A stretch of 64,000 nt of DNA from Streptomyces sp. NBC_00523 (GCF_036346615.1 NZ_CP107836.1:2914001-2978000); one strand, 5' to 3'. Positions 49,565 to 58,513 are shown, numbered from the stretch's first letter. Notes: a model not told the origin generated them from the sequence alone. A program made the numbers and translations.

Positions 49565-50497
49565 TCAGGTGGCGGGGGCGGCGGCCGCTTCGGCGACGGC
49601 GGTGGGCAGCCAGTCGGCGGTACGGGAGAAGACGAAACCCAGCTCCTTCGCACGGCGGTTGCTCATCGCGTAGAACCGGTCGAAGGAGAACGGGCCCGTC
49701 GGCTCGTCCGGGGCGGCGGTCCGGTGCACGGCCCGCCCGCCGCTCTCGGCCGCGATGGCGGCGGTCAGGCCGGTCACGTCGAGCAGGCCGTCGGAGCAGG
49801 CGTTCAGCGGACCGGTGAAGCCGGTGGCCGTGGCGGCCCAGTGGAGCAGCCCGGCCAGCTCCGCGTAATGGATGAAGACAGTGGGCCGCTCCTCGCGGTG
49901 TACGGCGATCTCCTCGCCCCGGCCGACCCGCTCCACGTAGTACGCCAGGCGGCCCGTGAACTCCTGTGTGCCGCCGCCGAGTACGTGGGCGCTGCGCACG
50001 GAGGCGAAGGCGAAGCGGCCCTCCCGGGTGAACACCGCCTCGGCCTGCCGCTTGCCCTCGGCGTAGTGGGCCTCCAGGTACGCCGCGTCGTGCCACGGCA
50101 GGTCCGGCCGTACCCGCCAGCCGGCCGGGTCCACCTGTCCCTCGGCCACGGGGACGCCGGGGGCGACGGGCGGCAGCGCGGCCGTCGCCGGGTCATAGAC
50201 CTCGATGGTGGAGGTCATGACGTACCGCGCGGTGCGGCCCCCGAAGACGCGGACGGCGCTCGCGGCCTGGACCGGGGTGTAGCAGACCTGGTCGACGACC
50301 ACGTCGAAGGTGCGGTCCCCGAGCACGGCGGTGAGGGCGGCCTCGTCGTCACGGTCCACGACGAGGTGCTCGGCGCCCGGGGGCGGCGGGGCGGAGCCGC
50401 GGTTCACGACCGTGACCAAGTGCCCGGCCTCCAGCAGCCGTTGGACCAAAAGCTTTCCGAAGTACCGGCTTCCGCCGATGACGCAGATCCTTTGCAT
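49565..50497 (-). CDS. NAD-dependent epimerase/dehydratase family protein
   Basis: A 310-residue Rossmann-fold protein. The cofactor motif is VIGGSRYFGKLLVQRLLEAGH. The usual YxxxK appears as YAEGKRQAE. FASVRSAHVLGGG and HRTAAPDEPTGPFSFDRFYAM follow. It resembles plant chloroplast RNA-binding/epimerase-like and isoflavone-reductase-like members; the substrate is unclear. It is divergent from a LysR gene, the probable regulator of this gene and the aldo/keto reductase. Confidence 0.85.
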   Translation of the reverse strand: MQRICVIGGSRYFGKLLVQRLLEAGHLVTVVNRGSAPPPPGAEHLVVDRDDEAALTAVLGDRTFDVVVDQVCYTPVQAASAVRVFGGRTARYVMTSTIEVYDPATAALPPVAPGVPVAEGQVDPAGWRVRPDLPWHDAAYLEAHYAEGKRQAEAVFTREGRFAFASVRSAHVLGGGTQEFTGRLAYYVERVGRGEEIAVHREERPTVFIHYAELAGLLHWAATATGFTGPLNACSDGLLDVTGLTAAIAAESGGRAVHRTAAPDEPTGPFSFDRFYAMSNRRAKELGFVFSRTADWLPTAVAEAAAAPAT

Positions 50498-50567
50498 GCC
50501 TCCATCCTGGAGACGTACCGTCAGCAGCAGAAGTACCGTCCTGCTGTACCCGTATGAAGGAAAACTG

Positions 50568-51476
50568 TTGATCGATGTGCAGCGGCTCCGCGTGCTGCGG
50601 GCCGTGGCCGAGCACGGCAGCTTCAACCGGGCGGCCGCCGCCCTGCGGCTCACCCCCTCTGCCGTCTCCCAGCAGGTGGCCGCCCTGGAGCGCGGCCTCG
50701 GCACCCAGGTCGTGTCGCGCAGTACCCGCGGGGTCACCCTGACCCCGGCGGGCCGGATCATGGTCGGCGCCGCCGAGTCGGTCGCCGCCGAACTCGCCCA
50801 CGCGCAACGGCAGGTCGGCGAGCTTGCCACGGGCCGGACCCAGCTCACCGTCGCCACCTTCACCAGCGGGGGCCGGCTGCTGCTCCCCGGCGCCCTCACC
50901 GAACTGACGGCGGCCCACCCGGGCACGGTCGTCCACATCCGGGAGTACGAGCCCGAGGACAGCCTCCCGCTGGTCCGCCAGGGTGCCGTGGACCTCGCGC
51001 TCGCCTACCACTTCGACGGCCCGCTGCCCGGCGGGCCGGGGCCGGAGTGGACCCCGCTCATGGACGACCCGCTGCACGTCGTGCTGGGGCGCCACCACCG
51101 CCTCGCTACCCGGGACAGCCTCGACATCGCCGAACTGGCCGGTGAGCCCTGGGTGCTGGGCTGCCTGAAGACGGAGGCGTACCTGCGCCGCTACGCCGGG
51201 CGGGCCGGGTTCGCCCCGGACATCCGGGCCACGACGACCGACTACTTCTTCGCCCGGTCGCTGGTCGCCGCGGGCATGGGCGTCTCGCTGATCCCGTCCG
51301 TCGCGCTGACCCCGGACATCCCCGGCCTGCGCACCGTCCCGGTCGGCCCTCCGGCCCCGGCCCGGCACATCGGCGCCGCGACGCTCGGCCATCCCCGCGC
51401 CCGCGTCCAGGTCACCGCCCTGATCCGGGCACTGCGGAAACAGGCCGCGGCATGGCGGGAGCGGCCCGCCGGCTGA
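50568..51476 (+). CDS. LysR-family regulator
   Basis: A 302-residue regulator. The helix-turn-helix (LRVLRAVAEHGSFNRAAAALRLTPSAVSQQVAALE in part) is at the N-terminus and a LysR substrate domain follows (VATFTSGGRLLLPGAL, AAGMGVSLIPSVAL). The TTG start at 50568 has GAAGGA six bases upstream and gives the usual short N-terminus. The 70-bp divergent gap contains CAGCAG..CTGCTG arms and a repeated GTACCGTC, plausible binding sites. Confidence 0.9.
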   Translation: MIDVQRLRVLRAVAEHGSFNRAAAALRLTPSAVSQQVAALERGLGTQVVSRSTRGVTLTPAGRIMVGAAESVAAELAHAQRQVGELATGRTQLTVATFTSGGRLLLPGALTELTAAHPGTVVHIREYEPEDSLPLVRQGAVDLALAYHFDGPLPGGPGPEWTPLMDDPLHVVLGRHHRLATRDSLDIAELAGEPWVLGCLKTEAYLRRYAGRAGFAPDIRATTTDYFFARSLVAAGMGVSLIPSVALTPDIPGLRTVPVGPPAPARHIGAATLGHPRARVQVTALIRALRKQAAAWRERPAG

Positions 51477-51488
51477 CGGACCGCTCCC
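51457..51488. terminator. Hairpin at LysR/MFS convergence
   Basis: GGGAGCGG (51457-51464) and CCGCTCCC (51481-51488) pair over a 16-base loop that includes the LysR stop codon. Confidence 0.55.
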
Positions 51489-51500
51489 GGTGCGTACGGC

Positions 51501-52958
51501 TCAGCCCTTGGCCGCCGCCGTCTCCGGGGCGGCCGGGGTGTCCGCCGCGTCCGAGGAGGTGGCGGAGCCCCGTACCGCAGGGATGAAGGCGGAGATCGCG
51601 ACCGCGATCAGGGCGACCACGCAGCCGAGGACCAGGCCCGTGCGGAAGCCGGACTCGGAGGTGAAGGTGTAGCCGCCCGCCTCGGTGGTCATCTGGGCGA
51701 GGACCGCGCCGATCACGGCGGCGCCGACCGAGGTGCCGAGGGCGCGCATGAGGGTGTTGAAGCCGTTGGCGGCGGCGGTCTCGGAGGCCGGTACCGCGCT
51801 CATGATGAGGGCGGGCATCGCCCCGTACGCGAGGCCGACGCCGCTGCTGCTGACCATGAGGAACAGCATCAGGCCCCAGGCGGAGCCCATCAGCAGGATG
51901 CCCAGGCCGTAGGCGGCGGCGATGACGAGAACGCCGGAGATCAGGGTGAACTTCGGGCCGCGGGCGTCGGTGAGCTTCCCGCCGAACGGGGAGACGACCA
52001 TCATCATGATGCCGCCGGGGGCCATCCACAGACCGGCCTGGAGCATCGTCTGGCCGAGCCCGTAGCCGGTGGCCTCGGGGAACTGGAGCAGCTGGGGCGC
52101 GATCAGCATGCCCGCGTACATGCCGAAGCCGACGAAGAGCGACGCGATGTTGGTGATGAGCACCCGGGGGCGGGCGGTGGTACGCAGGTCCACCAGCGGG
52201 TCCGTGGTGCGCAGCTCCCAGAGGCCCCAGGCGAGGAGGATCACCACGGCGGCGGCGAACAGGCCGATGGTCGTCCCGGAGGCCCAGCCCCAGTCGGCGC
52301 CCTTCGAGACCGCGAGGAGCAGGCAGACCAGGCCGGCCGCCAGGCCGATCGCACCGGGCACGTCGAAGCGCTGCCCCTTGGCGCCCGCCGGGACGTCCGG
52401 GATCACGGCCCAGATCAGCGCGCAGATCGCGACGGCCAGCACGGCCGAGCCCCAGAACAGCACGCGCCAGCTGGCGTACTGCGCGACCGCCGAGGCGATC
52501 GGCAGGCCGAGCGCGCCGCCGATCCCGAGCGAGGCGCTGACCAGGGCGATGGACGAGCTCATCTTCTCCGGCGGCACCACGTCGCGCAGCAGCGCGATCC
52601 CGAGCGGGACCATGCCCATGCCCATGCCCTGGAGCCCGCGCCCGACGATCATCGGGACGACGGAGGACGAGAGCGCGCAGACCACCGAGCCGGCGATCAG
52701 CGGCACCGAGCAGGCGAGCAGCATCCGCCGCTTGCCGAGCAGGTCGCCGAGCCGGCCGGAGACCGGCACGCACACCGCGGAGACCAGCAGGGTCACGGTG
52801 ATGACCCAGGCCGCGTTGGAGGACGAGGTGTCCAGGATCTTGGGCAGTTCCGCGATGAGGGGCGTGACCAGCGTCTGCATGACCGCTGCCACGGTGCCGG
52901 CGAAGGCCAGGGTGGCGACGACGGCGCCTGTCCTCGCCGGCGGCTGGGGGGCATCCAT
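51501..52958 (-). CDS. MFS drug efflux transporter (EmrB/QacA-like)
   Basis: A 485-residue transporter with about 14 membrane segments, typical of the DHA2 family. It has the motif A-like loop GRLGDLLGKRRMLL and motif C-like LGIGGALGLPI. It would export drugs or toxic metabolites with protons. ATG 52958 has GGAG eight bases upstream; ATG 53009 lies close to the operator. It is divergent from a MarR gene. Confidence 0.92.
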   Translation of the reverse strand: MDAPQPPARTGAVVATLAFAGTVAAVMQTLVTPLIAELPKILDTSSSNAAWVITVTLLVSAVCVPVSGRLGDLLGKRRMLLACSVPLIAGSVVCALSSSVVPMIVGRGLQGMGMGMVPLGIALLRDVVPPEKMSSSIALVSASLGIGGALGLPIASAVAQYASWRVLFWGSAVLAVAICALIWAVIPDVPAGAKGQRFDVPGAIGLAAGLVCLLLAVSKGADWGWASGTTIGLFAAAVVILLAWGLWELRTTDPLVDLRTTARPRVLITNIASLFVGFGMYAGMLIAPQLLQFPEATGYGLGQTMLQAGLWMAPGGIMMMVVSPFGGKLTDARGPKFTLISGVLVIAAAYGLGILLMGSAWGLMLFLMVSSSGVGLAYGAMPALIMSAVPASETAAANGFNTLMRALGTSVGAAVIGAVLAQMTTEAGGYTFTSESGFRTGLVLGCVVALIAVAISAFIPAVRGSATSSDAADTPAAPETAAAKG

Positions 52959-53020
52959 GAGGGGGGCTCCTTGGGGCGTGGTCCCGCCTGCCGGGACAGC
53001 GACATGCATCGTACATGCTC

Positions 53021-53037
53021 AATGTGTCATACACATT
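53021..53037. promoter_or_regulatory. MarR operator AATGTGT-CAT-ACACATT
   Basis: A perfect 7-3-7 palindrome between the divergent MFS and MarR genes, in an AT-richer island. It is the likely site of mutual repression. A related half-site GTACACAC is at 53047-53054. Confidence 0.75.
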
Positions 53038-53108
53038 ATGTGCCACGTACACACTCCGTGCGAGAATGGGCCGCCGCTCACCAGCAGCAGAAGCAGGAGG
53101 CCGCAGCC

Positions 53109-53564
53109 ATGCCCAGGCCCACGGAAGAGGTGGAGTACGAGCAGATGCTGCTCGGCCGCCACAGCCTCGCCGACCACCGCGGCGGACGCCACAAATACGC
53201 CCTCCTCGACCGCAGCGCGTACATCCTGCTGAGCCGGCTCCGCGTCCAGGGCCCCATGTCCAACGGCGAACTCAGCGACGCCTTCGGCCTCGACGCCTCC
53301 ACCCTCAACCGCCAGACCGCCGCCGTGGCCCGCGCCGGGCTCGCCGAACGCATCCCGGACCCCGACGGCGGCATGGCCCGCAAGTTCCGCATCACCGACG
53401 CGGGCGCCCGGCTCCTGGACGCGGAACGCGAACGCGTCGTGCGCTCGCTGGACCAGGTCATGCACGACTGGCCCGACGAGGACATCGCGGCCTTCGCCGG
53501 CTACCTCAAACGCTTCAACAGCAGCATCGAAGAGCTCTCGTGCCGCCCCTGGCCCCGCCCCTGA
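53109..53564 (+). CDS. MarR-family regulator
   Basis: A 151-residue winged-helix repressor: YILLSRLRVQGPMSNGELSDAFGLDASTLNRQTAAVARAGLAERIPDPDGGMARKFRITDAG (seen in part) forms the DNA-binding core with the wing. It starts at ATG 53109 with AGGAGG eight bases upstream. It probably represses the efflux gene and itself. Confidence 0.92.
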   Translation: MPRPTEEVEYEQMLLGRHSLADHRGGRHKYALLDRSAYILLSRLRVQGPMSNGELSDAFGLDASTLNRQTAAVARAGLAERIPDPDGGMARKFRITDAGARLLDAERERVVRSLDQVMHDWPDEDIAAFAGYLKRFNSSIEELSCRPWPRP

Positions 53565-53571
53565 GCGGCCG

Positions 53572-54528
53572 TCAGCCCCGGGACCGCTCCTGCGCGGGCA
53601 CCCGCGCGTCCTCCTCCTGCGAGGGCTCCGGCGCGGGCTCCGCCGCCGGGGACACCCGGCCCGTCAGCGCCGCCAGCGAACTGCGCACGTGGGCCATGTG
53701 GGCCTGGACCTCCTCGCGGCCCTCCTCGTGCTCCCGCAGGATGCGCTCGGTCTCGCGCACCACCCGCTCCTCGCGCACCCGCGCCCGCGCGATCAGCTCC
53801 GCCGCCCGCGCCTCCGCGTCCTCCTGGCCGTGCCGCGCGGCCTCCTCCGCCTCCGCCCGGGCCCGGCGCGCGGCGGCCAGCTCCGCCTCCGCGCGCTCCA
53901 TCAGCCCGGCGTGCTCCGCCGCCTGCGCCGCCTCGGCGTCCGCCAGCTCCCGCTCCGCCGCCTTCTGCCGCTCGGCGTGCTCCTGCTCCTGGTGCGCCAG
54001 CACGCTCGCGGTACGGCTGCGGGTCGCCGCCATCGCGGACTCCGCCTCCTCGCGCAGCCCCGCCGCCTCCGTGCGCGCAGCCTCCAGCGCCTCACCGGCC
54101 GCGCTCTCCGCCGCCGCCACCAGCTCACCGGCCGCGCTCTCCGCCGCCGCCCGGACCGCCTCCGCGTCCGTGCGCGCCGCGTCCCGCAGGGCCCGCGCCG
54201 CCGCGTCCGCCTCGTCCCGGAGCGCCTGCGCCGCCTCGCGCGCCGCGCCCAGGAGCGCCCCGGCCTCCTCCTCCGCCAGCGCCAGGATCCCCAGCGCCCG
54301 CTCCCCCAGCGGCCCGTAGTCCGGCGGAGCCAGCCGCGCCACGGCCTCGTCGAGCCGGGCCGACTCCGCCGCCAGCTCCTCCACGCGCTCCGTCAGCCGG
54401 GCCACCTGGGCCACGGCCCCGTCCCGCTCGGCCGACAGCTCCGCCACGAAGCGGTCCACCTGCTCCGGGCGGTACCCACGGCCCCGTACACCGACGAACC
54501 CGTACGCGGACCCCGGTGCAGAACTCAT
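53572..54528 (-). CDS. DivIVA-like coiled-coil protein
   Basis: A 318-residue protein. The N-terminus (YGFVGVRGRGYRPEQVDRFVAELSAERD) resembles the lipid-binding DivIVA/cellulose-binding-protein start. Nearly all of the rest is coiled coil rich in Ala, Glu and Arg. The C-terminus is Pro/Glu-rich. Such proteins organise polar growth or cytoskeletal assemblies in Streptomyces. An Ala/Glu duplication (AAESAAGE twice) reflects a DNA repeat. Confidence 0.8.
   Translation of the reverse strand: MSSAPGSAYGFVGVRGRGYRPEQVDRFVAELSAERDGAVAQVARLTERVEELAAESARLDEAVARLAPPDYGPLGERALGILALAEEEAGALLGAAREAAQALRDEADAAARALRDAARTDAEAVRAAAESAAGELVAAAESAAGEALEAARTEAAGLREEAESAMAATRSRTASVLAHQEQEHAERQKAAERELADAEAAQAAEHAGLMERAEAELAAARRARAEAEEAARHGQEDAEARAAELIARARVREERVVRETERILREHEEGREEVQAHMAHVRSSLAALTGRVSPAAEPAPEPSQEEDARVPAQERSRG
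54091..54151. repeat. 28-bp direct repeat in coiled-coil gene
   Basis: Identical 28-bp copies at 54091-54118 and 54124-54151, 33 bp apart, keep the coiled-coil frame. Confidence 0.85.
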
Positions 54529-54661
54529 CCCTGACGCCTCTTTCCCATCATCCCGGCTGCGGTGCTCCGGCCATCGAGCATGACGTCAAGGATGCGGCAA
54601 TTGGTCGGGAAGTCTGAATCGATGCGGCGCTTTCCGGACGGAAGCGACCGGCATCACATAC

Positions 54662-54714
54662 CGCAAAGGCGTGGTGCCCGGCCCCCGAAAGGGACCGGGC
54701 ACCACGCCTTTGCG
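54662..54714 (-). terminator. Strong terminator after SUKH-4 gene
   Basis: A perfect 20-bp stem (54662-54681 with 54695-54714) capped by CCC-GAAA-GGG. The remaining 54529-54661 gap shows no clear feature. Confidence 0.9.
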
Positions 54715-54724
54715 TACGGAACGG

Positions 54725-57226
54725 TCAGATCAGCCCGTCCCACATCTGTTCCAGGAGCACCGACCACCAGCTCTCCGGCGACGCCAGCGCCGCCGCGTCC
54801 AGCGCCACCAGCTGCGCCTGGAAGTCCACCGTCCAGCGGCCCGCCTGCTCCGGGTTCAGCCCGTACCGCAGCCGCCACATCCGGCCCAGCAGCGCCATGC
54901 AGCGCACGAACTCGGGCAGCCCCGTGTTCACGAACTGCGGCGGCACCGGCGCACCGCCCGGACCCGCCTCCACCGGCACCGCCACGATGTGCGCGGTCCC
55001 GTACTGGACGCAGATCGCCCGGCCGAAGTCCGAACCCATCACCAGATACGACCCCGCGTCCGACGCGGGCTGCACCTGCCGCTGGGCCGCCAGCTCCGCC
55101 AGCGTCGGCACCACCGGCTGACCCGGCTGCGCCCAGAAGAACGGCCCGAAGTCGGCGGGCAGCCCCGCCCACACCAGGGTCCGCCCCACGATCTCCGGCA
55201 CGCCCTGACGGGACACCGCGCGCTGGTCGAAGCGGAGGACACCCTGCGGACCGAAGGTCTGCATCATCTCCTCGGCCAGCGCCTCCGGCGGCACCGGCGG
55301 CGCGGGCTGCATCTGCGGCAGCGGCGCCCGCACCGGAGCGGGCCGCGCGGGCCCGTCCGCCACCTGGTGCAGCTCACCCTGATGCGTCAGCAGATGCTGC
55401 ATGCCCTGCTGCCGGCTCGCGTGGTCCGTGCCGTACGGGGCGACGGAGGTGATCCGCACCTGCGGCCAGGTCTCCCGGATCATCCGGGCGCAGTAGCCGC
55501 CGGGCAGCTCACAGGACTCCAGCTCCGTGTGCAGCTCGATCACCTGCTGCGGCGGCACGTTCATCGCCCGCAGCTCGTGCAGCATCTGCCACTCCGGGTG
55601 CGGCGTACCCGGCGCCGAACGGCGGATCAGCTGCTGCTCGCTGCCGTCCGGCGCCCGGAAACGCAGCACCGCCTGGTAGCCCGGACCCACGGTCGGCTGA
55701 CCGGCCGGCGCCTGCGGATAGCCGTACGCGGGCGGCGCGCCCACCGGCGCACCGGGCGGACCCGGCGGCTGCGGCGCGCCCGGACCGGTCTGCGCCGGAC
55801 CCGCGAGCATCGTCGCCGCGTGATGCACCCCGCCCGGGCCGGGCGGAGGCGTCGCCCCCTGCGGCGGCGGAGGCGGCTGCTGCCCGACGGGCGCGCCGGG
55901 GACTCCGGGCGGACCGGGCGGCTGGGGCGCGCCCGGCACACCCGGCGGGCCGGGCGGCTGCGGGATGCCCGCGCCGGACGACGCGTCGGCGAACATCGTG
56001 GCCGCCTGGTGCACCCCGCCACCGGCGGGCGGCGGCGTCGGCGGACCGGGCGGCTGCGGGGCGCCGGGCGGGCCCAGCTGGGAGACGAGCTGCGTCGGCA
56101 CATAGCCGCCCGCGGGCGCGCCGGGCGCACCCGGACCCGAGGGCGGCGGCACCGGGGCACCCGGCCGGGCACCCGGGGTGCCGGGGGCACCGGGCGGCGG
56201 CGGAGGCGTGTTCCCCCGCGCGGCGCGCGGCGGAAGGGCCGCCTTGCTCGTCGCGGCGTCGGCGATGTCCCCGGCCCCGGGGCCGCCGGGCGGACCGGGA
56301 GGCGGGGTGTGCTGGGCGGGCGGGGGCGTGCGCTGGGCGGGGGGCGGCGTGTGCTGGGCAGGGGGCGGCGTGTGCTGCCCCGGGACCGGCGGACCGGGCA
56401 CGGCGGTCCCGGGCACGGGCGGACCCGGCACGGCGGTCCCCGGCACGGGCGGACCCGGCACCGGCGGGCGCTCGCCGCCCAGGCTCGGCGCGATCGCGGT
56501 CTTCGGGAGCGCGCTGCCGCCCGACATCAGCGCCGTCGGAGCGTCCGCCGGGACGACCGGGGGCAGCCCCTCCTCGTCGTCGGCGCCCGACAGCGGCGGC
56601 GCGAACACCGTCGCCGGAAGCGCCACCTCCGCGTCGTCCGAGTCCGCGTTCACATCGGTGCCCGCCCACGGCGTGGCCCCGACGGGCGGCTGGAGCGAGG
56701 AGGCCGGTACGCCGTCCGAAGCGGTCGGCTCGTACGCCACCGAACCGCCCTGCGAGGGCGTCGAGGGCGACGGGATCGGGGCGGGCGGCGGGAAGGACGA
56801 CGGAGCCTGGGGCGCGGGCGGCGGGGTGTCGTCCCGCTCCGCACGCCGGTCCGGGATGCCCAGCTTGTCCGCCGCCTCCTGGAGCCATTCCGGCGGACTC
56901 AGCAGGAACGACGTCTGGTTCAGGTCCACCCGCTCGGGCGGCGCCGGAGCGGCCGGCGGCACTTCCTGCGAGCCGTACTCCTCCTCGTACCGCCGGATCA
57001 CCTCACCGACCGGCAGCCCGGGCCACAGCGTCGCCTCACCGCTGTCCCGCGCGATCACCAGCCGCTGACGGCCACCGTCGGAGACCGGTCCGTCCGCACG
57101 GTCCTCGGCCCACACCACGAATCCGAGTTCGAATTCACGTACGCACACCTCACGATGCTGGTACGCCGGAACGTCACCGTTCACCCACTCCTCAGCGCGT
57201 TCCTGCGCCTGAGCGAAGGTCACCAT
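54725..57226 (-). CDS. YrhB-like / Pro-rich / deaminase-like / SUKH-4 multidomain protein
   Basis: An 833-residue protein. Residues about 1-80 (MVTFAQAQERAEEWVNG, FVVWAEDRADG) resemble the YrhB immunity domain. A long disordered region (about 85-500) is rich in Pro and Gly with tandem repeats. A deaminase-like domain (about 505-630) has HPEWQMLHEL and ESCELPGGYC, giving HPE and two cysteines six residues apart. A C-terminal SUKH-4-type domain (about 640-833) has TLVWAGLPADFGPFFW and YLVMGSDFGRAICVQY. ATG 57226 has GGAGGGG eight bases upstream; GTG 57235 overlaps the neighbouring stop. No secretion signal is seen. Confidence 0.8.
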   Translation of the reverse strand: MVTFAQAQERAEEWVNGDVPAYQHREVCVREFELGFVVWAEDRADGPVSDGGRQRLVIARDSGEATLWPGLPVGEVIRRYEEEYGSQEVPPAAPAPPERVDLNQTSFLLSPPEWLQEAADKLGIPDRRAERDDTPPPAPQAPSSFPPPAPIPSPSTPSQGGSVAYEPTASDGVPASSLQPPVGATPWAGTDVNADSDDAEVALPATVFAPPLSGADDEEGLPPVVPADAPTALMSGGSALPKTAIAPSLGGERPPVPGPPVPGTAVPGPPVPGTAVPGPPVPGQHTPPPAQHTPPPAQRTPPPAQHTPPPGPPGGPGAGDIADAATSKAALPPRAARGNTPPPPPGAPGTPGARPGAPVPPPSGPGAPGAPAGGYVPTQLVSQLGPPGAPQPPGPPTPPPAGGGVHQAATMFADASSGAGIPQPPGPPGVPGAPQPPGPPGVPGAPVGQQPPPPPQGATPPPGPGGVHHAATMLAGPAQTGPGAPQPPGPPGAPVGAPPAYGYPQAPAGQPTVGPGYQAVLRFRAPDGSEQQLIRRSAPGTPHPEWQMLHELRAMNVPPQQVIELHTELESCELPGGYCARMIRETWPQVRITSVAPYGTDHASRQQGMQHLLTHQGELHQVADGPARPAPVRAPLPQMQPAPPVPPEALAEEMMQTFGPQGVLRFDQRAVSRQGVPEIVGRTLVWAGLPADFGPFFWAQPGQPVVPTLAELAAQRQVQPASDAGSYLVMGSDFGRAICVQYGTAHIVAVPVEAGPGGAPVPPQFVNTGLPEFVRCMALLGRMWRLRYGLNPEQAGRWTVDFQAQLVALDAAALASPESWWSVLLEQMWDGLI
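56301..56384. repeat. Four 21-bp tandem repeats
   Basis: Copies of a GGCGGCGTGTGCTGGGCGGGG-like unit encode HTPPPAQ repeats in the disordered region of the SUKH-4 protein. Confidence 0.85.
56385..56460. repeat. 30-bp tandem repeats
   Basis: Two and a half copies encode GPPVPGTAVP units directly next to the 21-bp array. Confidence 0.8.
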
Positions 57227-57231
57227 CGCGC

Positions 57232-58209
57232 TCACCCCTCCACCGGGACGGCCTGCGCGAAGCCGCCGTCCACCATCAGGTTCGCCACCGTCTCCAGCTC
57301 CGGCGGATTGCCCGCCAGCCGCTGGAGGAACGCGTCGAAGTCCTCACCGCACGGCAGCAGCAGCCGGTCCACCCGCTCCTGCACCGTCCAGCCGTCACGG
57401 TCCCGGACGTCGTCGTACGCGCAGAACCACACCGAACCCAGGGCCGCGCCGCGCACCTTCACCGCGAGCAGACCGCCCTGCACGAAGGCCACCCCGAGGT
57501 AGTCCTTCGTCAGGTGGTCACGCAGGCACTTGTTGACGTACACCAGGTCGTTCACGGCGGCCTCCTCGCGCACCGTGAAGAACGGCTGGTCGATCAGGAG
57601 ACCCAGCTCCGCGTCGAGCGCCGTGCCCACCGGGGCCGAACCGCCGGCCGCCTTCAGGAACGAGCGGTACGCGCCCGGCAGCCGGTAGCCGAGGTCCTCC
57701 TCGACACCCAGGATCTGCTGCTCGGTCACCGCCACGGCGCCCTTGGGCAGCCGGAAGTGCGCGGGGCGCGTCTCCTGGAGCGGGCGCGTGCCCCGCTTGT
57801 CCTGGTCGACCTCCGTGGACGCCAGCCCGCCGTGGTGGCGCAGCAGCGCCTTCACCTCGACCGGGATCAGCTCCATCCGGCGGCCGCCCGGCACGTGGTG
57901 CCAGGTCCAGCCGTGCGGCGTCGCGACCGGCGGGATCGTGTCCCACAGCTCGTGCCCGGCCTCGGCCAGCGCCGCGTTCGCGGACACGTAGTCCGTGAGC
58001 CGCAGCTCGTCCACACCGAAACCCTGCGGAGGCTCCGCGATCTCCGCCGCGGCGCGCGCGTACGGCGAGAAGTCCGGACAGCCGTTCTCGTCCATCCGCA
58101 CCCCTCTGGGGTGCCGGGACGCCCGGACCGGGTCCGGGAAGTGCACGAGCTGCCCGGCGTAGGCCGCGTTCGGTGGCGCGGCTTGCTGCCCGAGCCGACC
58201 TGTCGTCAT
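57232..58209 (-). CDS. HNH (WHH-type) nuclease-like / SUKH (SMI1/KNR4) fusion
   Basis: A 325-residue protein. Residues about 25-130 look like a toxin-type HNH nuclease. WTWHHVPGGRRMELIPVEV has the His-His pair at 104-105, and KALLRHHGG follows at 120-128. Residues about 160-320 are a SUKH/SMI1 domain (EEDLGYRLPGAYRSFLKAAGGSAP, LLIDQPFFTV). Nuclease and immunity-type domains in one chain are unusual for secreted toxins, and no export signal is present. ATG 58209 has AGGGGG eight bases upstream. It overlaps the SUKH-4 gene. Confidence 0.8.
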   Translation of the reverse strand: MTTGRLGQQAAPPNAAYAGQLVHFPDPVRASRHPRGVRMDENGCPDFSPYARAAAEIAEPPQGFGVDELRLTDYVSANAALAEAGHELWDTIPPVATPHGWTWHHVPGGRRMELIPVEVKALLRHHGGLASTEVDQDKRGTRPLQETRPAHFRLPKGAVAVTEQQILGVEEDLGYRLPGAYRSFLKAAGGSAPVGTALDAELGLLIDQPFFTVREEAAVNDLVYVNKCLRDHLTKDYLGVAFVQGGLLAVKVRGAALGSVWFCAYDDVRDRDGWTVQERVDRLLLPCGEDFDAFLQRLAGNPPELETVANLMVDGGFAQAVPVEG

Positions 58210-58513
58210 GGCGGTTGCCCCCTGCTGCGTCTGGCTGATGAGGACCGACCTGCCCAGGAGGCGGTCCAGGCACAGCCTAAGCGGTGTCACCCGTACGGGG
58301 ACCGGCCCCGCCATCCCTGGGCCACAACCGTCACCAAACGTCACAACGGAGTGACGGAAGAGCGACGGGAGCGCCACCGAACCGCGACACGCAGACACGT
58401 TTCAGCGACCCAGCTTTCACAGGACCCGTCACATTTGGCAGGCTGTCACCCGCATACACGGGGGCGTGCACACTAAGCAGCGGCCGCTGCGGGCACGGGA
58501 GGGACACAGCACC
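58210..58513. promoter_or_regulatory. Divergent intergenic region with GTCAC repeats
   Basis: The 304-bp gap between the divergent halves of the nuclease/deaminase locus contains CGTCAC-AACGGA-GTGACG (58339-58356), a perfect 6-6-6 inverted repeat, plus a further CCGTCAC copy at 58328. One regulator could control both arms. No certain promoter hexamers are seen. Confidence 0.45.

Noticed and set aside
56301..56460. CRISPR array
   Set aside because: The repeats are contiguous 21- and 30-bp units in frame within a protein gene, with no unique spacers and no cas genes in the window.
54671..57502. 943-codon plus-strand frame rich in Arg
   Set aside because: It is the complement of the SUKH-4 protein gene; the Arg repeats simply mirror the Pro/Gly repeats.
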